This document shows, one piece after another, positions 33,815 through 43,968 of a DNA stretch of 54,719 nucleotides. The notes below the pieces were generated by a model. It searched no databases. It had not been told where the DNA came from and saw nothing but the letters and a program-made list of their open reading frames with translations. Position 1 is the stretch's first letter. The number at the start of each line of letters is the position of its first letter. Both the position numbers and the translations under genes were made by a program. Location of the stretch: assembly GCA_017557405.1 (NCBI GenBank), contig JAFYYV010000008.1, positions 1-54,719 on the forward strand, in the 5' to 3' direction. The stretch is from Prevotella sp. GTDB taxonomy: Bacteria > Bacteroidota > Bacteroidia > Bacteroidales > Bacteroidaceae.

Positions 33815-34357
33815 TTAAGCCTCTGCGGGAGCAGCCTCTTCAGCAGGAGCGGCCTCCTCTGCAGGAGCAGCTTCAGCCTCAGCTTGTGCGGCAGCGGCAG
33901 CAGCCTTCTTGTCGGCCACCTTCTTGGCAATAGCCTCGTTGATTTTCTTCTCGGCTTCAAGTTCCTTTGCCACAGCCTCTTTCTTAGCCTTGCTCTCGCT
34001 CTCGCGAACAGCATCCAGGCCCTTGTCCTTAGCTTGCTTCCAAGCGTCGAACTTTGCCTGGGCAGCAGCCTCGTCGAATGCGCCCTTCTTCACACCACCT
34101 TTGAGGTGCTTCATCATGTAAACGCCTTCGCGCTTCAAGATGTTACGAACAGTGTCTGTTGGCTGTGCGCCGACCTCCACCCAATACAGGGCGCGATCGA
34201 AATTCAATTCCACAGTAGCGGGATTGGTGTTAGGGTTGTACATACCAATCTTCTCAGTGAAACGACCATCACGTGGTGCACGAGCGTCGGCGATAACGAT
34301 GCGGTAAACTGCATAACCTTTACGACCACCGCGCTGCAATCTGATTTTTGTTGCCAT
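33815..34357 (-). CDS. rpsP: Ribosomal protein bS16 with C-terminal extension
   Basis: This is a 180-residue component of the 30S subunit. Residues 1-85 are the normal S16 body ([21 protein letters not shown], then [13 protein letters not shown] and [16 protein letters not shown]). The rest is a low-complexity tail: Lys/Glu/Ala helix up to about 150, then alternating AAPAEE-like units to the end. Long tails of this kind are usual in Bacteroidota S16 but absent from E. coli (82 residues). It is transcribed alone, without the rimM-trmD-rplS neighbours seen in other phyla. Confidence 0.96.
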   Translation of the reverse strand: MATKIRLQRGGRKGYAVYRIVIADARAPRDGRFTEKIGMYNPNTNPATVELNFDRALYWVEVGAQPTDTVRNILKREGVYMMKHLKGGVKKGAFDEAAAQAKFDAWKQAKDKGLDAVRESESKAKKEAVAKELEAEKKINEAIAKKVADKKAAAAAAQAEAEAAPAEEAAPAEEAAPAEA

Positions 34358-34427
34358 TGTTAATTTTTAATTGTAAATTTGTTAATTGTTAATTGAATTT
34401 CATGCCATCATCTCGTGATAGCGGCTG

Positions 34428-34435
34428 CAAAGGTA
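34428..34435 (-). promoter_or_regulatory. -7 element of rpsP
   Basis: Minus-strand TACCTTTG followed by CA, 70 bp before the start; a TTTG lies 23 bp upstream of it, slightly too far for consensus. The leader contains TTAATTG-type A/T repeats (34366-34396). Confidence 0.45.
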
Positions 34436-34550
34436 CTGAAAAATTGGGAGTTACGAGTCAAAAGCCAAGAGTTATTTTCAAATCTTAATATTTTTTTACA
34501 TTATAAACTCGCTGATGACCTGAATTAAGACCATTTTTCCAACAAAATGT

Positions 34551-35588
34551 TTACATCACCCCATCTTCGCGAAGCTTCTTCTGCCACTTCCAAGCAGAGG
34601 CGAGTACATCCTCAACAGGCGTGTCGGCCTTCCAACCCAACACCTTGTTGGCCTTGTCAACATTACCCCAAACCTTCTCGATATCGCCTTCGCGACGCGG
34701 AGCATATTCCCAATTCACTTTCACACCAGTGGCCTTCTCGAATCCCTCCACCACCTCGAGGGTTGAAAGTCCGCGACCTGTTCCGATGTTGAAATATTCG
34801 ATTGGATCGGTTTCCTCATCGAGCACACGAGCCATAGCCTTCACGTGAGCCTTAGCCAAATCAACCACATAGATGTAATCGCGAATGCAAGTGCCGTCGG
34901 GCGTGTTGTAATCGTTGCCGAAAATCTTCAGTTGCTTGCGAATACCGATGGCTGTTTGGGTCACAAATGGGATGAGGTTCATGGGCACTCCATTGGGTAG
35001 TTCTCCGATATAAGCTGTGGGATGAGCGCCGATAGGATTAAAATAGCGCAACACAATCGATTTGATAGGCGCACCCGAGTGAATGTAATCGGCGATAATC
35101 TCCTCATTGATCTGCTTCGTGTTGCCGTAGGGCGACAAAGCCTTCTGAATGGGAGCCTCTTCCGTAACGGGCAGATTCTCCTTGGTGGGTTGACCATAAA
35201 CAGTACAACTGCTCGAGAAAATGATGCCTTTCACATTGTATTTCGGCATCAATTCCAAAAGGTTGAGCAACGAAACGATATTGTTGCGATAGTAAAGCAA
35301 AGGCTTCTCAACACTCTCGCCCACAGCCTTCGAAGCGGCGAAATGGATGATACCCTCAATCTTGGGATACTTCGCGAAAACGGCCTCAGTAGCCTCCTTG
35401 TCGCGCAAATCCACCTGCTCAAAAGCAGGACGTATGCCTGTAATCTTCTCAATGCCATCGAGCACCTCGATCTTCGAATTGGAAAGGTTGTCAACAATGA
35501 CAACTTCGTAGCCCGCCTGTTGCAGTTCTACGGTGGTGTGCGAACCGATGAAACCGGTTCCGCCAGTTACCAGAATAGTTTGTTTCAT
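34551..35588 (-). CDS. galE: UDP-glucose 4-epimerase
   Basis: This 345-residue short-chain dehydrogenase-type enzyme interconverts UDP-galactose and UDP-glucose with bound NAD. TGGTGFIGSHTTVEL is the NAD glycine motif; SSSCTVYG and Y-G-N-T-K (SPYGNTKQINEE) hold the Ser and Tyr-xxx-Lys catalytic residues; RYFNPIGAHPTAYIGE and GTCIRDYIYVVDLAKAH are typical GalE blocks. It completes the Leloir pathway together with galM and galK, which sit 8 kb away as a separate operon. It is transcribed alone from its own promoter. Confidence 0.95.
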   Translation of the reverse strand: MKQTILVTGGTGFIGSHTTVELQQAGYEVVIVDNLSNSKIEVLDGIEKITGIRPAFEQVDLRDKEATEAVFAKYPKIEGIIHFAASKAVGESVEKPLLYYRNNIVSLLNLLELMPKYNVKGIIFSSSCTVYGQPTKENLPVTEEAPIQKALSPYGNTKQINEEIIADYIHSGAPIKSIVLRYFNPIGAHPTAYIGELPNGVPMNLIPFVTQTAIGIRKQLKIFGNDYNTPDGTCIRDYIYVVDLAKAHVKAMARVLDEETDPIEYFNIGTGRGLSTLEVVEGFEKATGVKVNWEYAPRREGDIEKVWGNVDKANKVLGWKADTPVEDVLASAWKWQKKLREDGVM

Positions 35589-35625
35589 AGCAGTTTTTAC
35601 AATTATTGTTGTTTTTTCTATGGTG

Positions 35626-35633
35626 CAAAATTA
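35626..35633 (-). promoter_or_regulatory. -7 element of galE
   Basis: Minus-strand TAATTTTG followed by CA, 38 bp before the galE start. Confidence 0.45.
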
Positions 35634-35816
35634 CAAATAAATAATGAAAAATGAAAGGGAAACGATAAAAAATATTTCAATCGAGGGAAGTTCGAAGCAT
35701 TAGTGGAAAACCCGAAAATCAATTTGTCAGCAAAAAGGCGATTTTCCTATCAAATTGTAAAGCAAAAAGCCGATTTAAATAACCGATTTGTTGAATCTTT
35801 TTACTTATCGTCTGAT

Positions 35817-35899
35817 TTTCCCATAGCTATGCTTTGACCCTCTCAAAGATATGCTTTGACCGCCTCATAGCTATGCTTTGACAAGCTCAAAGCATAGCT
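35817..35899 (-). repeat. 22-bp-period minisatellite, locus C, with palindrome
   Basis: On the minus strand three units end in the conserved GTCAAAG at 35838-35832, 35860-35854 and 35882-35876, 22 bp apart; the core is GTCAAAGCATAGCTATG. The last unit is followed by an inverted copy, giving a perfect 13-bp palindrome (35869-35881 with 35887-35899, loop CAAGC). The remainder of the 347-bp gap 35589-35935 holds the galE promoter and no gene that I can see. Confidence 0.9.
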
Positions 35900-35935
35900 T
35901 ACACTTTGTCAGATGGGGCATCTGGGAAAAGCAGG

Positions 35936-36415
35936 TCAATTCTGCCGTTTTTCTTGAAGATATTCAGCGAACACTCGGGCGGCACTTTCAACCTTTGCAA
36001 CACACGGCCGACGCTTGTAATACTCGGCATTTCGCTCATCAGGAACATAGTTGGTGGAGACTTGGCAACCGTTCAATCCGAGCAGTTCAGCACAAATAAC
36101 GCTCCCATTCAACTCCTTGAATCGTTCCAAAAGCCGTTGCACCACCTTGTAGCAAGCAGCCTTGCCCTCGCGGTCGCTTCCTTCCGTTTGCCCACAATCC
36201 ATTCCCACCAAGATGACAATGCCCGAAACGGCGCCACACATCATGCGCAACCGCCCCACTCCGCCTCCAAATCCAGCAGCCACCTGCTTGGCTTGAATGT
36301 CGGTGAAACCATACAAATCGGCAAAAGCAGCGACCACCGATTGGCAGCAACCGTAGCCTTGCATGAAATTCTCAACGGCTCGTTGCACGCGTTCGTTCAA
36401 TTCCTCGTTCATCAT
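35936..36415 (-). CDS. C_GCAxxG_C_C family protein
   Basis: This 159-residue protein, when started at 36415 (MMNEEL), carries the cysteine pattern of the C_GCAxxG_C_C family: GYGCCQSVVAAFAD, GFGGGVGRLRMMCGAVSG, a later VGMDCGQ, a VICAEL segment and RRPCVAKV. The family is thought to be a redox or metal-binding protein related to split-soret-type proteins; no reaction is established. The start codon overlaps the stop of the small membrane-protein gene upstream in an ATGA, which argues for translational coupling and against the longer open frame that begins at 36487. Confidence 0.82.
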   Translation of the reverse strand: MMNEELNERVQRAVENFMQGYGCCQSVVAAFADLYGFTDIQAKQVAAGFGGGVGRLRMMCGAVSGIVILVGMDCGQTEGSDREGKAACYKVVQRLLERFKELNGSVICAELLGLNGCQVSTNYVPDERNAEYYKRRPCVAKVESAARVFAEYLQEKRQN

Positions 36416-36567
36416 CGCATATACATATAATAAACGTACGCAATAATGGCAAGCACAACAAGCCCCACAACGGTGCGAATCAAGCAACTCGCCACTTTCT
36501 TGATGATGATGAAACAGATCACGATGGCCAACAAAGCGCCCGCGTAAATCATGAAATTCTCGTCCAT
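36412..36567 (-). CDS. Small two-segment membrane protein (51 residues)
   Basis: Translation gives MDENFMIYAGALLAIVICF, then IIIKKVASCLIRTV and VGLVVLAIIAYVYYMYMR. Two hydrophobic segments (about 6-22 and 32-48) are joined by a short positively charged loop. The frame is intact, starts with ATG and ends in a TGA that overlaps the ATG of the C_GCAxxG gene (ATGA). I recognise no family. Coupling suggests that the two proteins act together, for example as a membrane anchor for a redox protein; that is inference. Confidence 0.6.
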   Translation of the reverse strand: MDENFMIYAGALLAIVICFIIIKKVASCLIRTVVGLVVLAIIAYVYYMYMR

Positions 36568-36623
36568 ATCTGATTTTATAATTGTTTTATTTATTGCATT
36601 TTACATTAGAATTGTTCAACTGT

Positions 36624-37511
36624 TTATTTAAACAACGAGCGGAATGTGGCTGGAATCGTGGTTTCAAACTCCAAGTTCTCGCCTGTAACAGGATGATGGA
36701 AGCAAAGCACGAAAGCGTGCAAACACAATCGATGCAGAGGATTATCGCCATTTCCGTATTTCACATCGCCGCAAACAGGGTGTCCCATATCGGCAGAATG
36801 AACGCGAATCTGATTCTTGCGACCTGTCTCCAACTGGAATTCCACCAGCGAATGAGTGGTCGTTCTATCGAGCACGTGGAAATGGGTAACGGCGTATTTA
36901 CCCCCATTATCCACAGGCGAAGAATAAGTAATGTAGGCCTTGTTGTCCTTCAACCAGTTGGCAATAGTACCTTCATCGTCCTCCATCTCGCCCGAAACAA
37001 CCGCTACATAACGGCGGTCGTAGACAATATTGTGCCAGTTGTGCTCCAATATCTGCTCGGTTTGCATGTCTTTGGCGTAAATCATCAAGCCACTCGTATC
37101 GCGGTCGAGCCGATGAACTACATGAGCTCGGCAATTCTGGCGCGTCTTCTTGAAATAATCGTCAAGCACGCTCTTCACATTCAACGACTTATGCCCGGCA
37201 GCCATCGAGAGAATGCCCACATTCTTCTCAATCACAACAAGAAAGCGGTCTTCGTAAACAATCTTCACATAACGGCTCTTGAACATGTCGTTTCTTTTTG
37301 ATTTGCTCACGCTGACTCGCATTCCCTTCTTCAAAGGAAAATCGAATTGGGTGACCGTCTTGCCGTCAACCTTGATGCCTCGCCCTTGAAGCGTGGCCTT
37401 CACTTTTGTCTTCGACTCTTTCAGATTAGCCAACAGCCACTCCAACAAAGGGGCGTCTTCGGCTACCTGGTAATGACTGTAGTCGGTTTGTGGATTATTT
37501 GTGTATCTCAT
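36624..37511 (-). CDS. RluA family pseudouridine synthase
   Basis: This 295-residue enzyme converts specific uridines in rRNA or tRNA to pseudouridine. An N-terminal S4-like segment (about 25-75, with TLQGRGIKVDGKTVTQ) precedes the catalytic domain, where HVVHRLDRDTSGLMIYAKD contains the catalytic Asp in HRLDRDTSG. LETGRKNQIRVHSADMGHPVCGDVKYG is the second conserved block. The start at MRYTNNPQ (37511) is preferred because the -7 box lies at 37527-37534, inside the longer open frame. The modified site cannot be decided from sequence (RluD, RluC or TruC type). Confidence 0.92.
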   Translation of the reverse strand: MRYTNNPQTDYSHYQVAEDAPLLEWLLANLKESKTKVKATLQGRGIKVDGKTVTQFDFPLKKGMRVSVSKSKRNDMFKSRYVKIVYEDRFLVVIEKNVGILSMAAGHKSLNVKSVLDDYFKKTRQNCRAHVVHRLDRDTSGLMIYAKDMQTEQILEHNWHNIVYDRRYVAVVSGEMEDDEGTIANWLKDNKAYITYSSPVDNGGKYAVTHFHVLDRTTTHSLVEFQLETGRKNQIRVHSADMGHPVCGDVKYGNGDNPLHRLCLHAFVLCFHHPVTGENLEFETTIPATFRSLFK

Positions 37512-37526
37512 TTTTCTATTTTTTTG

Positions 37527-37534
37527 CAAAGTTA
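37527..37534 (-). promoter_or_regulatory. -7 element of the RluA-type synthase gene
   Basis: Minus-strand TAACTTTG followed by CA, 16 bp before the chosen start. Confidence 0.45.
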
Positions 37535-37608
37535 AAGCAAATCGGCGTAACAAAAGAACATTTTGGGAAGATTAACGATTCTACACCCTCGAAAAGCTGA
37601 CATATTGA

Positions 37609-39306
<1,698 letters not shown>

Positions 39307-39336
39307 ACATAAAATCTGTGACTGACAAACACGATT

Positions 39337-39352
39337 TGGCACATTATTTGCA
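39337..39352 (+). promoter_or_regulatory. Candidate sigma-54 promoter of grpE-dnaJ
   Basis: TGGCACATTATTTGCA matches the sigma-54 consensus TGGCAC(G)-N4-TTGCA with the exact 10-bp spacing between GG and GC. Transcription would begin about 12 bp past the GC, near 39363, which fits translation from 39386 and not from the upstream ATG at 39353. A primary-sigma reading of ATTATTTG is possible but weaker. Confidence 0.5.
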
Positions 39353-39385
39353 ATGAGGCTGTTTGAAAACATAAAGCATAAAATC

Positions 39386-39997
39386 ATGAGTGAAGAAAAG
39401 AACATAAATATCGAAGACGGCGACCTGGAGGAAGCCATCAAGGAGGAAACGATGGAACAACAAGATTCCATCGATGAGGAAAACGTTGAACAAGACGAGC
39501 AAGAAGTAGACAACGAGGAGGAAACCGAAACTCAAGAAGAAGAGGAAAAGGATCCTCTGGAAGCCGCTCAAGAAGAAAACGCCAAACTTCGCGATCAGCT
39601 TCTCCGCACTATCGCCGAGTTTGAGAACTACAAGAAACGCACACTGAAGGAAAAAGCCGAACTCATCCTGAACGGCGGCGAGAAGACCATCACGGCCATC
39701 TTGCCCGTACTCGATGATTTCGAACGTGCTTTGGCTGACAACAACACCGACGACCCTGCCGCCATCAAGGAAGGTATGGACCTCATCTTCAAGAAGTTCA
39801 TCAAGACCTTGGAGGCTTTGGGCGTGAAGAAAATCGAAACCCTCGACAAAGACTTCGATGTCGACTACCACGAGGCAATCGCTATGGTTCCTGGTATGGG
39901 CGACGACAAGAAAGGAAAGGTCATCGATTGTGTGCAGACGGGCTATACGCTCAACGACAAGGTCATCCGCCACGCAAAAGTCGCCGTGGGACAATAA
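39386..39997 (+). CDS. grpE: Nucleotide exchange factor GrpE
   Basis: This 203-residue co-chaperone releases ADP from DnaK. The N-terminal 65 residues are an acidic, disordered stretch. A long coiled coil follows (EAAQEENAKLRDQLLRTIAEFENYKKRT), then the signature GVKKIETLDKDFDVDYHEAIAMV and a C-terminal beta-domain (GYTLNDKVIRHAKVAV). The open frame begins 11 residues earlier (39353), but that ATG overlaps the likely promoter. dnaJ follows after 26 bp; dnaK is not in the window. Confidence 0.95.
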   Translation: MSEEKNINIEDGDLEEAIKEETMEQQDSIDEENVEQDEQEVDNEEETETQEEEEKDPLEAAQEENAKLRDQLLRTIAEFENYKKRTLKEKAELILNGGEKTITAILPVLDDFERALADNNTDDPAAIKEGMDLIFKKFIKTLEALGVKKIETLDKDFDVDYHEAIAMVPGMGDDKKGKVIDCVQTGYTLNDKVIRHAKVAVGQ

Positions 39998-40023
39998 TCA
40001 CTTGACAAAGCAGCATCAATTAA

Positions 40024-41190
40024 ATGGCACAAAAAAGAGATTACTACGAGGTGCTGGGCGTCAGCAAGAGCGCCACAGATGACGAAATCAAAAAGGCATA
40101 TCGCAAAATTGCCATCAAATACCACCCCGACCGCAATCCTGGCAACAAAGAAGCTGAGGAGAAATTCAAAGAGGCGGCCGAGGCTTATAGTGTTTTGAGC
40201 GATCAGCAGAAACGCCAACAATATGATCAGTTCGGATTCGATGGCCCCAATATGGGCGGCGGATTCGGCGGATTCGGTGGTGGCGGATTCTCAATGGACG
40301 ATATCTTCTCCATGTTCGGCGATGTATTTGGTGGACATGGATTTAGTGGCTTTTCTGGCGGTTTCGGTGGAGGTGGCGGACAAAAGGCCCAATATCGCGG
40401 TGCCGATTTGAGGTTGAAGGTTCGTCTTTCACTCAATGAAGTGGCCACAGGTGTTACAAAGAAGTTCAAGGTAAGGAAAGACATTACCTGCTCACATTGT
40501 CACGGAAGTGGTGCTGAGTCAGGAAGTGGTTCGGAAACATGCCCTAATTGTCACGGTCAAGGTTACGTTGTAAAGACGGTTCGCACGATGCTTGGCATGA
40601 TGCAGACGCAAACCGAATGCCCGACTTGTCACGGAGAAGGAACTGTCATCAAGAACAAATGCCACGAATGTGGTGGAACTGGTGTCGTAAAAGGCGATGA
40701 AGTGGTGGAAATCAACATCCCTGCTGGCGTTGCTGAAGGTATGGTTGTCAACGTTCCTGGCAAAGGTAATGCTGGTCAGCACAACGGAATCAACGGAAAC
40801 ATTCAGGTTTATATCGAAGAAGAACATAACGATACGTTCGTTCGCGATGAAAAGGATGTTATCTACAACCTTCTGCTTGACTTCCCCACCGCTGCTCTTG
40901 GAGGCGAAGTGGAGATTCCAACCATCGAAGGAAGCAAGGTGAAGATCAAGATCGAACCTGGAACACAACCTGGAAAGACGCTCCGACTACGCGGAAAAGG
41001 ACTTCCTGCCGTACAAGGTTATGGAAACGGAAATGGTGATTTGGTGGTCAACATCAGCGTTTACGTGCCTAAAGAGCTCAGCCGTTCTGAAAAGGAAGCC
41101 CTCGAACAACTCCGCCAAAGCGACAATTTCAAGGGTGACGCTTCAACCAAGAAGTCCATCTTCGACAAGTTCAAGAATTATTTCAACTGA
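40024..41190 (+). CDS. dnaJ: Chaperone DnaJ
   Basis: This 388-residue Hsp40 co-chaperone delivers unfolded proteins to DnaK and stimulates its ATPase. A J-domain (about 1-70, with YHPDRNPG) is followed by a Gly/Phe-rich linker (about 77-125) and a zinc-binding domain with four CxxCxGxG repeats ([32 protein letters not shown]). C-terminal client-binding beta-sandwiches and a dimerisation end complete the type I layout. It is cotranscribed with grpE. The frame is intact and the length is typical. Confidence 0.97.
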   Translation: MAQKRDYYEVLGVSKSATDDEIKKAYRKIAIKYHPDRNPGNKEAEEKFKEAAEAYSVLSDQQKRQQYDQFGFDGPNMGGGFGGFGGGGFSMDDIFSMFGDVFGGHGFSGFSGGFGGGGGQKAQYRGADLRLKVRLSLNEVATGVTKKFKVRKDITCSHCHGSGAESGSGSETCPNCHGQGYVVKTVRTMLGMMQTQTECPTCHGEGTVIKNKCHECGGTGVVKGDEVVEINIPAGVAEGMVVNVPGKGNAGQHNGINGNIQVYIEEEHNDTFVRDEKDVIYNLLLDFPTAALGGEVEIPTIEGSKVKIKIEPGTQPGKTLRLRGKGLPAVQGYGNGNGDLVVNISVYVPKELSRSEKEALEQLRQSDNFKGDASTKKSIFDKFKNYFN

Positions 41191-41202
41191 TGAATATCCA
41201 AT

Positions 41203-41245
41203 GGGTGTCTGTCGCGACATAAAGGCCGACTGGCACCCATTTCTC
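41203..41245 (+). terminator. Probable terminator after dnaJ
   Basis: AATGGGTG and CACCCATT form an 8-bp stem around a 26-nt loop, followed by TTCTCATTAT. The T run is poor, so termination may be partial and folC could receive read-through. Confidence 0.45.
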
Positions 41246-41264
41246 ATTATAAAACCTAAACGCT

Positions 41265-42560
41265 ATGACCTACGCTGAAGCCATCGACTATTTATACAAT
41301 GCAACTCCTATGTTCGAACACATGGGGGCTTCTGCATATAAGCCAGGTTTGCAGACAACCGAGGCTCTTGACAAGCATTATGGTCACCCACATCGTGCCT
41401 ATAAGACCATTCACGTGGCTGGTACAAACGGCAAAGGCTCGTGTTCACATTCGTTGGCAAGCATCTTACAAGAAGCCGGCTATCGTGTAGGCCTCTATAC
41501 ATCCCCTCATTTAGTTGACTTCCGCGAACGCATCAGAGTGAATGGAGAACCTGTAAGCCAACAATATGTGGTTGATTTCGTGGATGATTTCATAAAATGG
41601 AACACACCATCATCGAACGATAACTATCAATCCGAAAAGCCCGTTGTATTGAGTCCATCATTCTTTGAACTCACAACGGCAATGGCGTTCAAATATTTCG
41701 CCGAACAACATGTTGATATTGCGGTGATTGAAGTAGGTCTTGGCGGCCGTCTTGATTGCACAAACATCATCACTCCCGTGTTGAGTATCATCACCAACAT
41801 CTCGTTCGACCATACTCAATTCTTGGGAAATACACTTGCGGAGATTGCATCTGAAAAAGCGGGAGTCATCAAAGAGAATGTTCCTGTTGTTATCGGAGAA
41901 ACCACCATAGAAACAAAAAGCGTATTCGAGGATAAGGCATTGAAAATGAATGCATCCATCTATTTCGCTGAAGATTTTTCTATGCATACTCCTCTACCCG
42001 ATTTCGAACTCAAAGGCGCTTATCAAGAACGGAATTTGCGTACCATTTTATGCGCCGCTCACCAACTTTGTGAGATGGGAATCTTAAAGCCTGAAGATGA
42101 AGAAAACGGATGGGAACATGCACTTTCGCATGTGACAGAAAACACCAAATTGATGGGCAGGTGGCAAACCTTACAAGAACAACCGCTTGTGATTTGCGAT
42201 ACTGGCCACAATGTAGGTGGTTGGCAATACTTGGCTCCTCAAATCAAAGCCCAACCTTGTCATCAACTCCGCATGGTTTTTGGTATGGTTGACGATAAAG
42301 ACATTGATACCGTACTCGACATGCTTCCCGCGAATGCCATCTACTATTTCACACAAGCCGACAACCATCGTGCCATTCCTGCTTCGGAAGTAGCTAGAAA
42401 AGCTCTCAAACATGGGCTGAAAGGCAATATCTTCACAAGCGTTTACGATGCCTACACTCACGCATTAGCGGATTCTGGCATCGATGATTTCATCTTTGTG
42501 GGCGGTAGCAGTTATATAGTTGGAGAACTTCTTTCAAAGATTATTGACACACCAATTTAA
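41265..42560 (+). CDS. folC: Folylpolyglutamate/dihydrofolate synthase
   Basis: This 431-residue Mur-ligase-type enzyme adds L-glutamate to dihydropteroate or to folates, with ATP. HVAGTNGKGSCSHSLASILQ (about 44-63) is the P-loop, YTSPHLVDFRERI is the folate-binding segment, and DIAVIEVGLGGRLDCTNIITP and FDHTQFLGNTLAEIASEKAGV are strongly conserved. The C-terminal domain begins near 300 (TGHNVGGWQYL). It follows dnaJ after 74 bp. Whether it performs both reactions cannot be told from sequence, but a single FolC is usual in bacteria. Confidence 0.93.
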   Translation: MTYAEAIDYLYNATPMFEHMGASAYKPGLQTTEALDKHYGHPHRAYKTIHVAGTNGKGSCSHSLASILQEAGYRVGLYTSPHLVDFRERIRVNGEPVSQQYVVDFVDDFIKWNTPSSNDNYQSEKPVVLSPSFFELTTAMAFKYFAEQHVDIAVIEVGLGGRLDCTNIITPVLSIITNISFDHTQFLGNTLAEIASEKAGVIKENVPVVIGETTIETKSVFEDKALKMNASIYFAEDFSMHTPLPDFELKGAYQERNLRTILCAAHQLCEMGILKPEDEENGWEHALSHVTENTKLMGRWQTLQEQPLVICDTGHNVGGWQYLAPQIKAQPCHQLRMVFGMVDDKDIDTVLDMLPANAIYYFTQADNHRAIPASEVARKALKHGLKGNIFTSVYDAYTHALADSGIDDFIFVGGSSYIVGELLSKIIDTPI

Positions 42561-42611
42561 ATTGCGAATAGCCATTCTGTAACTTTGCGATTCTCATTAA
42601 CCATCAATGAG

Positions 42612-42680
42612 CCCCTTATTTGTGGTCTTTGACACGCTCATTTGTGGCAAATGGGAACGTCAAAGAATATCAATGACAAA
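42612..42680. repeat. 22-bp-period minisatellite, locus D (degenerate, mixed orientation)
   Basis: One unit (42612-42633) lies on the minus strand with CATTTGTGGTCTTTGAC-like sequence, a second (42634-42655) is decayed, and a third (42659-42680) is on the plus strand, starting GTCAAAG and ending CAATGACAAA. It lies upstream of the galM promoter. The surrounding 273-bp gap has no gene. Confidence 0.75.
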
Positions 42681-42767
42681 ACCGCCTCAGCAAACGAAGA
42701 AACACCAAACGAAAAACACCATTTAATTGTTTTTAACGCAGACAAAACGTCATTTTTCAATTTTATA

Positions 42768-42799
42768 TTTGGGATTATCGTTTTTTTTCACTTACTTTG
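42768..42799 (+). promoter_or_regulatory. Promoter of the galactose operon
   Basis: TTTG (42768-42771), 20 bp, TTACTTTG (42792-42799). The -7 box misses one base of TAnnTTTG. The start codon follows 34 bp later at 42834. Confidence 0.5.
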
Positions 42800-42833
42800 C
42801 AGAATAGTATTTGTAACTAAAAACAATTTCATC

Positions 42834-43922
42834 ATGAACACAGCTGAAACAGAAAACATTTGTGGCCTGAGAAAAGAAGATTTCCAGACCACTATCAACG
42901 GAAAACAGACGGATCTTTACATCCTGAAGAACAGCTTAGGAAACGAAGTGGCCATCACAAACTATGGCGGTGCATTGGTAGCCATCATGGTGCCCGACAA
43001 AGATGGTAAAATGGCTAATGTGATTCAGGGACACGACACCATCCAAGGCGTGATAGATAGTCCTGAACCATATTTGTCAACCCTTATCGGACGCTTCGGC
43101 AATCGAATTTGCAAAGGCAAGTTCCAATTGAACGGCAAGGAATACAATCTGCCCATCAACAACGGTCCCAACTCACTTCACGGTGGTAAGAAAGGCTTCA
43201 ACGCCAAAGTTTGGGAAGCCCTTCAGATGAACGATCAGGCTCTTGTTTTGAAATATGTAAGTCCTTATGGAGAAGAAGGTTACACAGGAGAAGTTAAAGT
43301 AACGGTTGTCTACACTTTCACCGATGATAACGAATTGGTTATCGAATACATGGCAACCACCAACAAGAAGACCATCATCAACCTGACAAGCCACGGATTC
43401 TTCTCACTCCAGGGAATTGCAAATCCCACACCCACCATCGACAATCAGATTTGCGAAATCAACGCTGACTTCTACATCCCCATCGATGAGACAAGCATTC
43501 CAACGGGTGAAATCCGCTTCGTGAAGGACACTCCGTTCGATTTCCGCACTCCGAAACCTGTCGGACAAGACATCGATGCTGATGATGAGCAAATCAAGAA
43601 CGGAGCTGGATACGACCACTGCTTCGTGTTGAACAAGCGTGAAGAAGGTGAGTTAAGCTTTGCTGCCAAGTTGACCGATCCCGTTAGCGGACGTACAATG
43701 GAGGTTTACACCACCGAGCCAGGTATGCAGGTATATTCTGACAACTGGGCAACCGGTTATGAAGGACAACATGGTGCAACATTCCCACGCCGTTCGGGTA
43801 TCTGCTTCGAATGCCAGCACTTCCCCGATAGTCCTAACCGCCCCTATTTCCCAAGTGTGATTCTGCGTCCTCGTCAGCAATACAAGCAGAAGACTATCTA
43901 CAGATTTGGTGTGGACAAATAA
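42834..43922 (+). CDS. galM: Aldose 1-epimerase (cytoplasmic)
   Basis: This 362-residue mutarotase interconverts alpha and beta anomers of galactose and related sugars. GRFGNRICKGKFQLNGKEYNL and NNGPNSLHGGKKGFNAKVW carry the family's Arg and first His. NLTSHGFFSLQG carries the second His region, and the ECQHFPDSPNRP-type block near the end supports the catalytic Glu region. It has no signal peptide, unlike the second mutarotase at 46765. The start at 42834 follows the promoter; the open frame extends 64 mostly hydrophobic residues upstream through the promoter. First gene of galM-galK-transporter. Confidence 0.93.
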   Translation: MNTAETENICGLRKEDFQTTINGKQTDLYILKNSLGNEVAITNYGGALVAIMVPDKDGKMANVIQGHDTIQGVIDSPEPYLSTLIGRFGNRICKGKFQLNGKEYNLPINNGPNSLHGGKKGFNAKVWEALQMNDQALVLKYVSPYGEEGYTGEVKVTVVYTFTDDNELVIEYMATTNKKTIINLTSHGFFSLQGIANPTPTIDNQICEINADFYIPIDETSIPTGEIRFVKDTPFDFRTPKPVGQDIDADDEQIKNGAGYDHCFVLNKREEGELSFAAKLTDPVSGRTMEVYTTEPGMQVYSDNWATGYEGQHGATFPRRSGICFECQHFPDSPNRPYFPSVILRPRQQYKQKTIYRFGVDK

Positions 43923-43968
43923 GAGAACAACTATTTAATGACATTTACAAACATAAAACATAAAAAAC

